Below, in pieces: positions 5,702 to 11,994 of a DNA stretch of 11,994 bases (the stretch's first letter is position 1; every line of letters begins with the position of its first letter). Origin of the DNA: Actinomycetes bacterium. GTDB lineage: Bacteria; Actinomycetota; Acidimicrobiia; Acidimicrobiales; Microtrichaceae. The stretch lies in assembly GCA_023450775.1 (NCBI GenBank), contig JAEXGP010000253.1:1-11994 (forward strand), written 5' to 3'. The notes beneath the pieces are model-generated. The model did no database searches. It worked only from the letters and a program-made list of their open reading frames with translations, and was not told the origin of the DNA. The position numbers were made by a program, and so were the translations under genes.

Positions 5702-6595
5702 ATGAAGGTGCGCGTGGGCTTCGGGCTCGGGACCCGGACGGACTTCGTCGACGAGCGGTTCCTGGACCTCGTGACCCTGCTCGAGGACCTCCGCTTCGAC
5801 AGCCTCTGGCTCTCCGAGCGCATCACCGGCCCATGCCCCGACCCGGTGGTGGCCCTGGCCGCGGCGGCCGGGCGGACCAGCCGACTCAAGTTCGGCATGT
5901 CGGTCATGGTGCTGCCGGGCCGCAACCCGATGCTGGTGGCCAAGGAACTGGCCACGCTCGACCAGCTGTCCGGCGGCCGCCTGCTGCCCGCCTTCGGGCT
6001 GGGCGCGGTGAACCCCGCGGAGCAGCAGGCGTTCGGCGTGGAGCGCGGCGAGCGGGCCGCGCTGTTCGACGAGGCGTTGCCGCTCATCCGCCGGCTGTGG
6101 ACCGAGGAGCGGGTCGACCACGACGGTCCGAGGTTCCACCTGCAGGGCGCGAAGGTCCGGCCGTTCCCGCGCCAGGACCCTCCCGATGTGTGGCTGGGCG
6201 GGATCGCTCCGGCGGAGCTGCGGCGGGTGGGCCGCCTGGGCGACGGGTGGCTGCCGAGCTTCGTCACCCCGGCGGACGCCGAGGCGGGGCGGGCGGTCGT
6301 GGAGCGCACAGCAGCGGAGCACGACCGGAGGATCGACCCCGAGCACTTCGGCGTGCTGCTCGCGTACTCGCTGGAGCCCATCTCCGACGAGGTGCTCGCG
6401 CTGCTGCCGTCGCGTCGGGAGGACGTCGATCCACGGGACCTCGTCGCATCGGGCGCCGAGCAGCTCCGCGATCGCATCCGCTCGTTCGTCGACGTCGGCT
6501 TCTCCAAGTTCGTCGTCGTGCCGCTCGGCGATCCGGCCGACCCGGCGGCGCACCTGGCGGAGCTGGCCGACGTGGTGCTCCCGCTCCAGACCTGA
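5702..6595 (+). CDS. LLM-class (probably F420-dependent) oxidoreductase
   Basis: A 297-residue TIM-barrel protein of the luciferase-like monooxygenase superfamily, probably using coenzyme F420 in the cytoplasm; the substrate is unknown. Visible features are the N-terminal strand VRVGFGLG, FDSLWLSERITG (32-43), the family signature running from NPMLVAKELATLDQLSGGR to PAFGLG (75-100), and GDGWLPSF near 180. The sequence resembles the short F420-dependent family typified by MSMEG_3544 (recalled similarity, not searched). The ATG at 5702 has no strong Shine-Dalgarno. It follows mrp by 19 bases and is probably read from the same message. It ends at a strong bidirectional hairpin opposite the alcohol dehydrogenase. 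FMN rather than F420 use cannot be excluded. Confidence 0.87.
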   Translation: MKVRVGFGLGTRTDFVDERFLDLVTLLEDLRFDSLWLSERITGPCPDPVVALAAAAGRTSRLKFGMSVMVLPGRNPMLVAKELATLDQLSGGRLLPAFGLGAVNPAEQQAFGVERGERAALFDEALPLIRRLWTEERVDHDGPRFHLQGAKVRPFPRQDPPDVWLGGIAPAELRRVGRLGDGWLPSFVTPADAEAGRAVVERTAAEHDRRIDPEHFGVLLAYSLEPISDEVLALLPSRREDVDPRDLVASGAEQLRDRIRSFVDVGFSKFVVVPLGDPADPAAHLAELADVVLPLQT

Positions 6596-6596
6596 C

Positions 6597-6630
6597 CGGC
6601 GCGGCCGCACGGGACGACCGGGCCGCGCCG
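6597..6630. terminator. Bidirectional hairpin terminator
   Basis: CGGCGCGGCC (6597-6606) pairs perfectly with GGCCGCGCCG (6621-6630) around a 14-base loop that can itself fold a 3-bp inner stem. It lies exactly between the stops of two convergent genes (6595 and 6635). There is no T-run, as is usual for terminators in very GC-rich actinobacteria. Confidence 0.7.
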
Positions 6631-6634
6631 CCCG

Positions 6635-7786
6635 TCAGTCGAAGACGAGCACGCCCCGGAGGTTGTTGCCGTGGCGCATGTCCTCGTAGCCCTGGTTGAT
6701 GTCGTCGAGCGAGTAGGTGCGGGTCACGAGCTCGTCCAGGCGCAGGCGGCCGTCGGTGTACAGCCCGAGGAGGTCGGGGATGTCGGTGCGCGGGTTGCAG
6801 GCCCCGAACACCGTGCCCTTCACCTCCTTCTGCGACATCGCCAGGTCGAACAGCCCCATCGAGACCTCCTCGGCCATCACGTTGGCGATCGCGGTGACCA
6901 CGACCGTCCCGCCCTTGGCCGTCATCGCCAGCGCGGGCGCGACCAGGTCGCCGGTCATCAGCCCCGGGACGAGGATCACGGACTCGGCGCCGCGGCCGCG
7001 GGTGAGCTGCTGCACGAGCGGCGCCGCCTCGTCCATGGACGCCGCGGTGTGCGTGGCGCCGAACGTGTGGGCCTGCTCGCGCTTCCACTCGACCAGGTCG
7101 ACCGCGACCACGTGCCGGGCGCCGGCCATCGCCGCGCCCTGCACCGCGTTCATGCCCACGCCGCCGGTGCCCACGACCACGACCGTGTCGCCGGGTCGCA
7201 CCTCGGCCCGCCGGACGGCGGACCCCCAGCCGGTGGCGACCGCGCAGCTCACGAGCGCGGCGGGCACGAACGGGATGTCGGGCTCGACGCGCACCACCGA
7301 GTCCTGGGACACGAGCATGTGCTCGGCGAACGTGCCCAGCTTGAGCACCGGGTCGCAGGGCGTGCCGTCGAGCAGCCGGTGGGCCCGGCGACCGTCGCTG
7401 ATCATGCCGGGCAGGAAGGCGTCGGCGCCCATGTCGCACAGGTTCTGGCGACCGGTCACGCAGTAGTGGCACTCGCCGCAGGTGGGGAAGAAGGACGCCG
7501 CCACGTGGTCGCCGACGGACACCCGGTGCACGCCGTCGCCCACCGCGATCACCTCGCCCGAGCCCTCGTGACCGCCGATCATCGGGAACGGCGACTCCAT
7601 GCCCGGCTCGTCGAACAGCTCCTCGGGCGGGGTCATGTCGCCCCGGAGGATGTGCTCGTCGGAGTGGCAGAGCCCGGCGGCGCGGGTGCGGACCAGCACC
7701 TCGCTGGGACCCGGGTCGTCGAGCTCGACGTCCACGACCTCCCAGTCGCGACCGACCCCGAAGATGACCGCTGCCCGCGTCCTCAT
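6635..7786 (-). CDS. NDMA-type zinc-dependent alcohol dehydrogenase
   Basis: A 383-residue medium-chain dehydrogenase that oxidises alcohols with a bound nicotinamide cofactor. Catalytic-zinc ligands are C40 (GLCHSDEH), H73 (GGHEGSGEV) and C181 (VSCAVATGWGS). Structural-zinc cysteines are C103, C106, C109 and C117 (CGECHYCVTGRQNLC). The Rossmann motif is GTGGVG (206-211), with D230 at the end of the next strand favouring NAD. The overall pattern, with the FFPTCGECHYC loop, the PGMISDGRRAH segment and the EVKGTVFGACNPRTDIP end, matches the N,N-dimethyl-4-nitrosoaniline-dependent group. Many members of that group rely on mycofactocin to re-oxidise their tightly bound cofactor. No mycofactocin gene is in the window, so that link is inferred. 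The ATG at 7786 is preceded by AGGT. A Nudix gene lies upstream on the same strand. Confidence 0.92.
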   Translation of the reverse strand: MRTRAAVIFGVGRDWEVVDVELDDPGPSEVLVRTRAAGLCHSDEHILRGDMTPPEELFDEPGMESPFPMIGGHEGSGEVIAVGDGVHRVSVGDHVAASFFPTCGECHYCVTGRQNLCDMGADAFLPGMISDGRRAHRLLDGTPCDPVLKLGTFAEHMLVSQDSVVRVEPDIPFVPAALVSCAVATGWGSAVRRAEVRPGDTVVVVGTGGVGMNAVQGAAMAGARHVVAVDLVEWKREQAHTFGATHTAASMDEAAPLVQQLTRGRGAESVILVPGLMTGDLVAPALAMTAKGGTVVVTAIANVMAEEVSMGLFDLAMSQKEVKGTVFGACNPRTDIPDLLGLYTDGRLRLDELVTRTYSLDDINQGYEDMRHGNNLRGVLVFD

Positions 7787-7822
7787 CCGACCTGACCCCC
7801 CGGTCCGTCCCGTCGAGGCCGG

Positions 7823-7846
7823 ACGCTACTGCGCGACCCGTCGCGC
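7823..7846 (-). terminator. Hairpin followed by a -10-like box between the Nudix and alcohol dehydrogenase genes
   Basis: In the 71-base gap, GCGCGA (7831-7836) pairs with TCGCGC (7841-7846) around a 4-base loop, soon after the stop of the Nudix gene. Just downstream on the minus strand TAGCGT (7828-7823) could be a -10 serving the alcohol dehydrogenase. This suggests that the two genes can be expressed separately. The evidence is motif-only. Confidence 0.35.
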
Positions 7847-7857
7847 GAGCCGGTGCG

Positions 7858-8724
7858 TCAGCCCGGCTCGCCGGTGACCGGGCGGGACGTGTCGAGGTCG
7901 TACACGCCGCCGGTCAGCTCCGGATCGCCGGGCAGCAGGATCCGCATGCCGTCGACCCCGTCGGTGATCGTCGGCAGCACCGGTCGCACCTCGGACAGCG
8001 TGCGAGCGTGTTCGAGCACGTCGGCGGCGCCGTCGAACCGGGACAGGGCGACGAGGGTCCGGACGGTGGGGAAGATCATCACGATCTCGCCGTCGTCGTG
8101 GCGGCGCAGCGCCTCGACCGGCGTGAGCCACTCGGTCGAGATCAGCTCACGGTCGTCGTGGACGACCTCCTGATCGGGTGCGGCCGCCACGAAGAACCGC
8201 GTGTCGTACCGCCGGTGCGAGCCGAGCGGCGTGATCCAGCGGGAGAAGTAGTGGAGGGCACCGACGTCGAGTCGCAGGCCCTCCTCCTGCGCCACCGCCG
8301 CGATCGTGCGCCGTCCATGGTCGACGTCCTGGCGGTGCCGCACGAACCGCTCGGCGACGGACGGCTCGGTCACGTCGAGCGGGCGCCCGTCGGCGTGACG
8401 GGCGATCAGCACGCCCGCCTCCTCGAACGACTCGCGGATGGCCGCGACCCAGAACGCCAGGCCGCCGGCATCAAGGCCCAGGCGACGGGAGGCCTCGGCG
8501 TCGTCCAGCCCGGTGCACACCGCGGCACTGGCCGGGTCGCCGTCCTCGGGATCGACCGCGCCGCCCGGGAAGACGTAGGCACCGCCCACGAAGTCCGACG
8601 CGAGGTTCCGCTGCATCAGGCACACCTCGAGCCCGTCGTCGCCGTCGCGCACGAGCATGACGGTGGCCGCGTCGCGGACCGGCACGTCCTCGGGGTGCAG
8701 CGCGCCGAGCGGGACCGTGTTCAC
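7858..8724 (-). CDS. Nudix hydrolase
   Basis: A 288-residue Nudix-fold hydrolase, expected to cleave a nucleoside diphosphate linked to another moiety; the substrate is unknown. The Nudix box is split: G54 and E60 (FPGGAVDPEDGD) are followed by an insertion of about 30 residues before RESFEEAGVLI (98-108), where the standard 23-residue box is continuous. A similar inserted box occurs in the larger NUDT19-like and CoA-pyrophosphatase-like members. The C-terminal half (YFSRWITPLGSHRRYDTRFFVAA and EWLTPVEAL) is typical of that branch. The GTG at 8724 follows GGAG by nine bases. The upstream FxsA gene ends 31 bases earlier, so the two are probably cotranscribed. Confidence 0.85.
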   Translation of the reverse strand: MNTVPLGALHPEDVPVRDAATVMLVRDGDDGLEVCLMQRNLASDFVGGAYVFPGGAVDPEDGDPASAAVCTGLDDAEASRRLGLDAGGLAFWVAAIRESFEEAGVLIARHADGRPLDVTEPSVAERFVRHRQDVDHGRRTIAAVAQEEGLRLDVGALHYFSRWITPLGSHRRYDTRFFVAAAPDQEVVHDDRELISTEWLTPVEALRRHDDGEIVMIFPTVRTLVALSRFDGAADVLEHARTLSEVRPVLPTITDGVDGMRILLPGDPELTGGVYDLDTSRPVTGEPG

Positions 8725-8755
8725 GCGGGCGTGCTCCGATGCGATCGTGGGGCGG

Positions 8756-9316
8756 TCAGCGTGCCGGATCGATCTCGCGCGGGCCGTCGACCTCGACGTC
8801 GACGACCTCGGCGTAGGCGTCGGTGACGTCGTGGCTCTCCGCGTCGACCACCCCGCCGCGCCAGCCGGAGCGGCCCCGGCCGGTGGTGCCGCCGAACGAG
8901 GTGCCGAACGAGCCGAGCGGGGCGCCGCCGAAGGAGGCCGAGAAGATCGCGGCGGAGCGTGCGGCACGGCGTTCGATCCACCGGGCGACCACGGGTCGCA
9001 GCAGCGCCCGCGTGGGCGGGAAGAGGAGCAGCAGCCCCGGCACCGCGGTGAGGAAGCCCGGGACGATCAGCAGCACGCCGCCCACCACGACCATGAGGCC
9101 GTCGAGCAGCGAGTCGGTGGGCTGTCGACCGGCCGCGAGCTCGGCGTTGGCCTTCCGCCACACGCTGAGGCCCTCGGAGCGGATCAGGACGAAGCCCAGG
9201 AGGCTCAACCCGACGAGCAGGACCACGGTGAGGAGCGCACCGATCCACTGGGCGACGAGGATCGCGGCCCAGATCTCCAGGACCGGGAGGACCAGGAAGA
9301 GCAGGAGGGCGACCAC
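8756..9316 (-). CDS. fxsA: FxsA-family membrane protein
   Basis: A 186-residue inner-membrane protein. Hydrophobic segments lie at about residues 2-21, 24-45 and 74-98, followed by the conserved FPPTRALLRPVVARW. In between is a loop containing the family-typical LIRSEGLSVWRKANAELAAG. The E. coli namesake suppresses F-plasmid exclusion of phage T7 when overproduced, but its normal role is unclear. The C-terminal tail (about 125-186) is Gly/Ser/Phe-rich, then acidic, and probably disordered in the cytoplasm. The GTG start at 9316 has no Shine-Dalgarno, but TAGGGT (9328-9323) stands six bases upstream, indicating a leaderless message. The Nudix gene follows 31 bases later on the same strand. Confidence 0.88.
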   Translation of the reverse strand: MVALLLFLVLPVLEIWAAILVAQWIGALLTVVLLVGLSLLGFVLIRSEGLSVWRKANAELAAGRQPTDSLLDGLMVVVGGVLLIVPGFLTAVPGLLLLFPPTRALLRPVVARWIERRAARSAAIFSASFGGAPLGSFGTSFGGTTGRGRSGWRGGVVDAESHDVTDAYAEVVDVEVDGPREIDPAR

Positions 9317-9328
9317 GGCGACACCCTA
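9317..9328 (-). promoter_or_regulatory. Leaderless -10 element for fxsA
   Basis: The minus strand reads TAGGGT (9328-9323), six bases, then the GTG start. This spacing would place transcription initiation at the start codon itself. It is the same hexamer as the whiB -10. Confidence 0.5.
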
Positions 9329-9392
9329 CGACGACGGGCCGCGACCGCGACCCTCGATGTGGGACCCTCCGCAGAGCCCGCTCAGGTTGTCC

Positions 9393-9407
9393 GCCGGTGC
9401 GACCGGC
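9393..9407 (-). terminator. GC hairpin downstream of whiB
   Basis: GCCGGT (9393-9398) and ACCGGC (9402-9407) pair around a 3-base loop within 26 bases after the whiB stop codon, and overlapping alternative pairings with the next GCCGGC are possible. There is no T-run. It may separate whiB from fxsA, which has its own -10. Confidence 0.4.
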
Positions 9408-9418
9408 TCGGCGCCGGC

Positions 9419-9673
9419 TCAGGCCTCGATCAGGGCCCGACGTTCGGCCTCGTTGAGACCGCCCCAGATGCCGTGCGGCTCCCGGATCTCCAGCGCGTAG
9501 TCGAGGCACTCGTGCTGGGCCGGGCACTCGGCGCAGATGGCCTTGGCGCGCCGCTCGCGCTCCAGACGGTCGGCCTTGCGCTCGAACTGCGGCGGCGGGA
9601 AGAAGACCGCGGCCTGCGGTCCCCTGCAGGCTGCCTTGACCTGCCACATGTCGTGGACCTGTTGTGCACTCAC
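9419..9673 (-). CDS. WhiB-family iron-sulfur transcriptional regulator
   Basis: An 84-residue actinobacterial regulator that binds a [4Fe-4S] cluster and acts with the primary sigma factor. All four cluster cysteines are present: C16 (KAACRGP), C47, C50 and C56 (ICAECPAQHEC). They are followed by the signature turn GIWGG (68-72) and a basic/acidic C-terminal helix (LNEAERRALIEA). The GTG at 9673 is preferred because an AAAGGGGGGG stretch lies eight bases upstream. An ATG at residue 9, giving the MWQVKAAC start usual in the family, is the alternative. A -35/-10 pair lies upstream. The subclass (WhiB1, 2 or 4) cannot be assigned safely; an ArsA-like ATPase nearby recalls the mycobacterial whiB4 neighbourhood. 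Confidence 0.95.
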   Translation of the reverse strand: MSAQQVHDMWQVKAACRGPQAAVFFPPPQFERKADRLERERRAKAICAECPAQHECLDYALEIREPHGIWGGLNEAERRALIEA

Positions 9674-9704
9674 CGGTCGGACCCCCCCTTTCGGTGTGCG
9701 GCGC

Positions 9705-9734
9705 ACCCTATGCACGCCCTCCGACGGTGCTCAA
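9705..9734 (-). promoter_or_regulatory. whiB promoter
   Basis: The minus strand carries TTGAGC (9734-9729), an 18-base spacer and TAGGGT (9710-9705). The predicted transcript start is near 9698, about 25 bases before the GTG, leaving room for the Shine-Dalgarno. This is the best-formed -35/-10 pair in the window. Confidence 0.6.
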
Positions 9735-9757
9735 GGAGCAATTTGTGCGCGCCCTGC

Positions 9758-9769
9758 TCGCGATCGCGA
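9758..9769. promoter_or_regulatory. 12-bp perfect palindrome upstream of the whiB promoter
   Basis: TCGCGATCGCGA is an exact palindrome 24 bases upstream of the whiB -35 and downstream of the NfeD-like gene. It could be a binding site for a dimeric regulator or part of a 3' hairpin of the NfeD message. A GCGATCGC core is common by chance in GC-rich DNA, so confidence is limited. Confidence 0.3.
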
Positions 9770-9849
9770 ACGGCCGACGGCGTGACGCCCGGGGCGGTCC
9801 CGATCGGCGACGCGCGGGCCTCCGGAGAGGGGTGGCGCCGAGGGCCGGA

Positions 9850-11379
9850 TCAGGCGCCGGTGGGAGGGTCGGACGCCGCGCTGCCGGCGTCGCTGCCCGC
9901 GTCCGAGGAGACCGTGTCGGTGGGGGCCGGGTCCGTGGGGGCCGTGTCCGCAGGGACCGTGCCCCGCCGGCGGTTGCGCATCTCCCGGTAGTCGATGGCG
10001 CCGCCCTCCTCGGGCTCCACCTCGAGCACCAGGCCGTCGATCGCCACCACCCGGACCCGCTCGCCCGGCTGGATCGGCGTGGCCCGGTTGACCCGCGCCC
10101 GCCAGAGCGCGCCCAGGACCGTCACCGTCCCCTCGGGATCGACCGTGGTCGTGGCGCTGCCCATCTCGCCGATCATCCACTCGCGCCCGATCGTCGGGGT
10201 GGCGAAGCGGGTCCGGACCATGGCGGGCATGCCGGAGAACATGGAGACGCCGATGCCCACGATGCCCGCGGTCAGCGCGATCCACGTGGGCTTGAACTCG
10301 GTCATCAGGAACAGCGAGGCCACGACGAACATGGCCATGCCGATGATCGTCCACGCGCGCGGGATGCCCGTCTGCACGTCGATCGCGAAGGCCACGAAGC
10401 TCAGCACGAAGAGCGCGAGCGCCCACTGCGCGTGGGGCAGCTCGGCCAGGCCGTAGCCGCCCAGGACGGTGAACAGCGCGCCGACGACGCCGGCGATGCC
10501 GATGCCGGCGGTGAAGAACTCGAACACGAGCAGGCCCAGGCCGATCGTGAGCAGCAGGTAGGCGACCGACGGGCTGGCGACGGTGTGGAAGAGCTGGGTC
10601 GACAGCGGCAGCTTGGAGAAGCGGACGGTCGTGAGCGGCACCGTGCGGCGCTCGCCGTCCTCGGTCTTGGTCTCGGTCTCGACCCCGTCGAGCTGCACGA
10701 TGTGCTCGCCGATCGTGGGCGAGAACCGGGTGACGAGCTCGGCCTTCACCGCCGCCTCGCCGGAGAACGACCGGTCCATCGCCGCCTGCTTGGGACCCTC
10801 GAACAGGTCGCCGAAGCGCGCACGGGACAGCCGCTGGTGACCGACGTCGCCGATCGACGCGCCGGGTGCGATGCCGGAGCTGTCGGCCACCTGCACGAGC
10901 TCGGCGGCACCACCGAGCGCGTCGGAGCCGGACGGGCCGATCCAGACCGACACGGGCACGTCCGATCCCTGGATCGCCTCGGCCACCTGGTCCAGACGGG
11001 CGTCGCCCACCGCCGCGCCCCGGCTGTCGAACTGCAGGATGACGGCGACCACGCCGTCGGAGCGCCGCGCGGACGCGAGCGTGTCGACGACGAAGTCCGC
11101 CTCGATCTCGTCGATCAAGCCGTTGACGGCCACCACGTCGACGCAACCGTGGTCTGCGCACGAGTTGGACTGGGCCCCGGCAGGGGTGGCCAGGAGGCTG
11201 CCGAGCGCACCGATCCCGAGCAGCAGCAGGGCCGCCGCTGCGCCGAGCCGGCGCCGCGATCGGCGCGGATGCGGGGTAGGAGGGGTGGCGCCGTGGGTGC
11301 GGCGCAGGGGCGCGGCACGCCGTTCGGCGGGACGTCCCCGCCGGACATCGCTGGTCACGGCACTGGCTAGTGTGCCCAA
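9850..11379 (-). CDS. NfeD/ClpP-class membrane protein, probable pseudoprotease
   Basis: A 509-residue NfeD1-type protein; canonical members combine a ClpP-like serine protease, membrane helices and an OB-fold and act beside stomatins. Residues 38-69 are an Arg-rich n-region plus signal peptide ending ATPAGA. A ClpP-like domain runs about 78-232, four or five membrane helices lie between 271 and 385, and an NfeD OB-fold covers about 395-458. A Thr/Pro/Asp/Ser tail follows. In the nucleophile segment PSGSDALGG the usual AASAG Ser is Gly (G156), while APGASIG downstream is conserved. K197 may stand for the dyad Lys, and the following helix region is shortened. The TTG start at 11379 has GGAGG eight bases upstream; GTG at 11358 is the alternative. 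No stomatin gene is adjacent. Confidence 0.85.
   Translation of the reverse strand: MGTLASAVTSDVRRGRPAERRAAPLRRTHGATPPTPHPRRSRRRLGAAAALLLLGIGALGSLLATPAGAQSNSCADHGCVDVVAVNGLIDEIEADFVVDTLASARRSDGVVAVILQFDSRGAAVGDARLDQVAEAIQGSDVPVSVWIGPSGSDALGGAAELVQVADSSGIAPGASIGDVGHQRLSRARFGDLFEGPKQAAMDRSFSGEAAVKAELVTRFSPTIGEHIVQLDGVETETKTEDGERRTVPLTTVRFSKLPLSTQLFHTVASPSVAYLLLTIGLGLLVFEFFTAGIGIAGVVGALFTVLGGYGLAELPHAQWALALFVLSFVAFAIDVQTGIPRAWTIIGMAMFVVASLFLMTEFKPTWIALTAGIVGIGVSMFSGMPAMVRTRFATPTIGREWMIGEMGSATTTVDPEGTVTVLGALWRARVNRATPIQPGERVRVVAIDGLVLEVEPEEGGAIDYREMRNRRRGTVPADTAPTDPAPTDTVSSDAGSDAGSAASDPPTGA
11368..11373 (+). promoter_or_regulatory. Probable -10 for the ArsA-like gene
   Basis: TAGTGT fits TANNNT and predicts a start near 11380, with a leader of roughly 24 bases that contains the GAGGGG Shine-Dalgarno (11393-11398). 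It overlaps the first codons of the divergent NfeD-like gene. No clear -35 is visible. Confidence 0.35.
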
Positions 11380-11403
11380 CTCGAGGGCCTCCGAGGGGAC
11401 GTC

Positions 11404-11994
11404 GTGGATCCTGCGCAGTTTCTCACCGCATCAGGTGTGATCATCGTCGCCGGGAAGGGCGGCGTGGGCAAAACCGCCGTGAGCGCGGCGATCGCCGTGG
11501 CCGCCTCGTCGGTCGGTCTCCGCACGCTGATCGTGGAGGTCGAGGGCAAGGGCGGCATGGCCTCGATGTTCGACTCGCAGGGCCTCCGCTACGACGAGGC
11601 AGCGCTCGTCGAGGCGGCCGAGGGCCACGCCGGCGTGCGCGCCCGCACGGTCACGCCCGACGACGCGCTGCTCGACTACCTGGCCGACCGCGGGCTGCAC
11701 CGGATCTCCAACCGCCTCGTGTCGACCGGCCTGCTGGACATCGTGTCGACGGCCGTGCCGGGCATCCGCGACATCCTCGTCCTGGGCAAGGTCAAGCAGC
11801 TCGAGCGCAGCCGTGAGCACGACCTCATCGTCCTCGACGCGCCCGCCGCGGGCCACGCGATCACGTTCCTGCGCTCGGCGTCGGGCCTGGCCGACGCGGT
11901 GAAGGTCGGGCCGATCAACGCCCAGGCCGCCGACGTGCTCGAGCTGCTCACCGACCCGGCCCGCTGCCGCGTCGTCCTGGTCACCGTCCCGGAG
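11404..11994 (+). CDS. ArsA/Get3-like anion-transporting ATPase (partial, 3' end off right edge)
   Basis: The first 197 residues of a P-loop ATPase. The deviant Walker A is GKGGVGKT (17-24, signature K18 and K23). A switch I-like region follows at VEVEGKGGMASMF, a switch II-like DAPAAGHAITFLRS lies near residue 144, and the segment VGPINAQAADVLELLTDPARCRVVLVTVPE ends the window. That last pattern is typical of the actinobacterial pair Rv3679/Rv3680, Get3-related ATPases encoded beside whiB4, and a second paralog would be expected just past the edge. No metal-binding Cys cluster of true arsenite pumps is visible so far. The GTG at 11404 has GAGGGG five bases upstream. The open frame continues to the last base. 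It is divergent from the NfeD-like gene; the transported or targeted substrate is unknown. Confidence 0.88.
   Translation, partial: MDPAQFLTASGVIIVAGKGGVGKTAVSAAIAVAASSVGLRTLIVEVEGKGGMASMFDSQGLRYDEAALVEAAEGHAGVRARTVTPDDALLDYLADRGLHRISNRLVSTGLLDIVSTAVPGIRDILVLGKVKQLERSREHDLIVLDAPAAGHAITFLRSASGLADAVKVGPINAQAADVLELLTDPARCRVVLVTVPE

Noticed and set aside
3504..5705. 733-residue plus-strand open frame across the erpA-regulator-mrp region
   Set aside because: It overlaps three well-supported genes in other frames, its translation is an Arg/Gly/Ala/His-rich low-complexity product of GC bias, and it shows no domain.
4399..6507. 702-residue minus-strand open frame antisense to mrp and the LLM oxidoreductase
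   Set aside because: It is antisense to two clearly conserved proteins and has the biased composition of a shadow frame.
6597..6630. Inverted repeat as a recombination or att site
   Set aside because: It is exactly centred between convergent stops with no integrase or duplicated flank; a terminator explains it.
9745..11370. Plus-strand frame starting GTG at 9745 with AAGGAG six bases upstream
   Set aside because: The ribosome-site match is good, but the translation is low-complexity and fully antisense to the NfeD-like gene. The match overlaps the whiB -35 region and is probably chance.

Overview
The window is high-GC, gene-dense DNA with many GTG starts. It carries a WhiB-family Fe-S regulator, an LLM-class (probably F420-dependent) oxidoreductase, an NDMA-type alcohol dehydrogenase, an FxsA-family membrane protein and a mycobacterial-type ArsA/Get3 ATPase. 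Together these point to Actinomycetota; the divergent sequences and several apparently leaderless GTG starts suggest an Acidimicrobiia-like lineage, but no marker gene here proves the class. I see 14 protein genes (12 complete, two cut by the window edges), no tRNA or rRNA, no CRISPR array, no insertion sequence and no prophage. No stretch longer than about 180 bases lacks a gene.

Layout. 1-547 (-): a xanthine/CO dehydrogenase-type [2Fe-2S] subunit running off the left edge, divergent from 661-1620 (+), a Tat-like lipoprotein with a thioredoxin-like domain. 1682-2551 (-): an AraC-type regulator, convergent with the lipoprotein across a 23-bp tandem repeat and divergent from 2620-3216 (+), a RibD-C/dihydrofolate reductase-like protein. 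A perfect 9-bp inverted repeat lies in that divergent promoter region. 3230-5682 is an iron-sulfur block: erpA (-), a SufR-like Cys-containing HTH regulator (-) and, divergent from it, mrp/apbC (+). The regulator therefore sits between two Fe-S carriers. A G-rich 26-bp tandem repeat separates it from erpA.

5702-6595 (+) is the LLM oxidoreductase, probably cotranscribed with mrp. It converges on 6635-7786 (-), the NDMA-type alcohol dehydrogenase, across a clear 10-bp-stem bidirectional hairpin. Further leftward genes are a Nudix hydrolase (7858-8724), FxsA (8756-9316), WhiB (9419-9673) and an NfeD/ClpP-class membrane protein (9850-11379) whose catalytic serine seems to be lost. At the right edge a partial ArsA-like ATPase (11404 onward, +) is divergent from the NfeD gene.

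The common thread is iron-sulfur and redox biology: Fe-S carriers ErpA and Mrp, a probable Fe-S-sensing regulator, WhiB, a [2Fe-2S] oxidoreductase subunit, and F420/mycofactocin-type dehydrogenases. Most genes are recognisable housekeeping or accessory metabolism. I do not see a clearly new multi-gene system; the best leads are the Fe-S block, the pseudoprotease NfeD, the repeats and the leaderless promoters.
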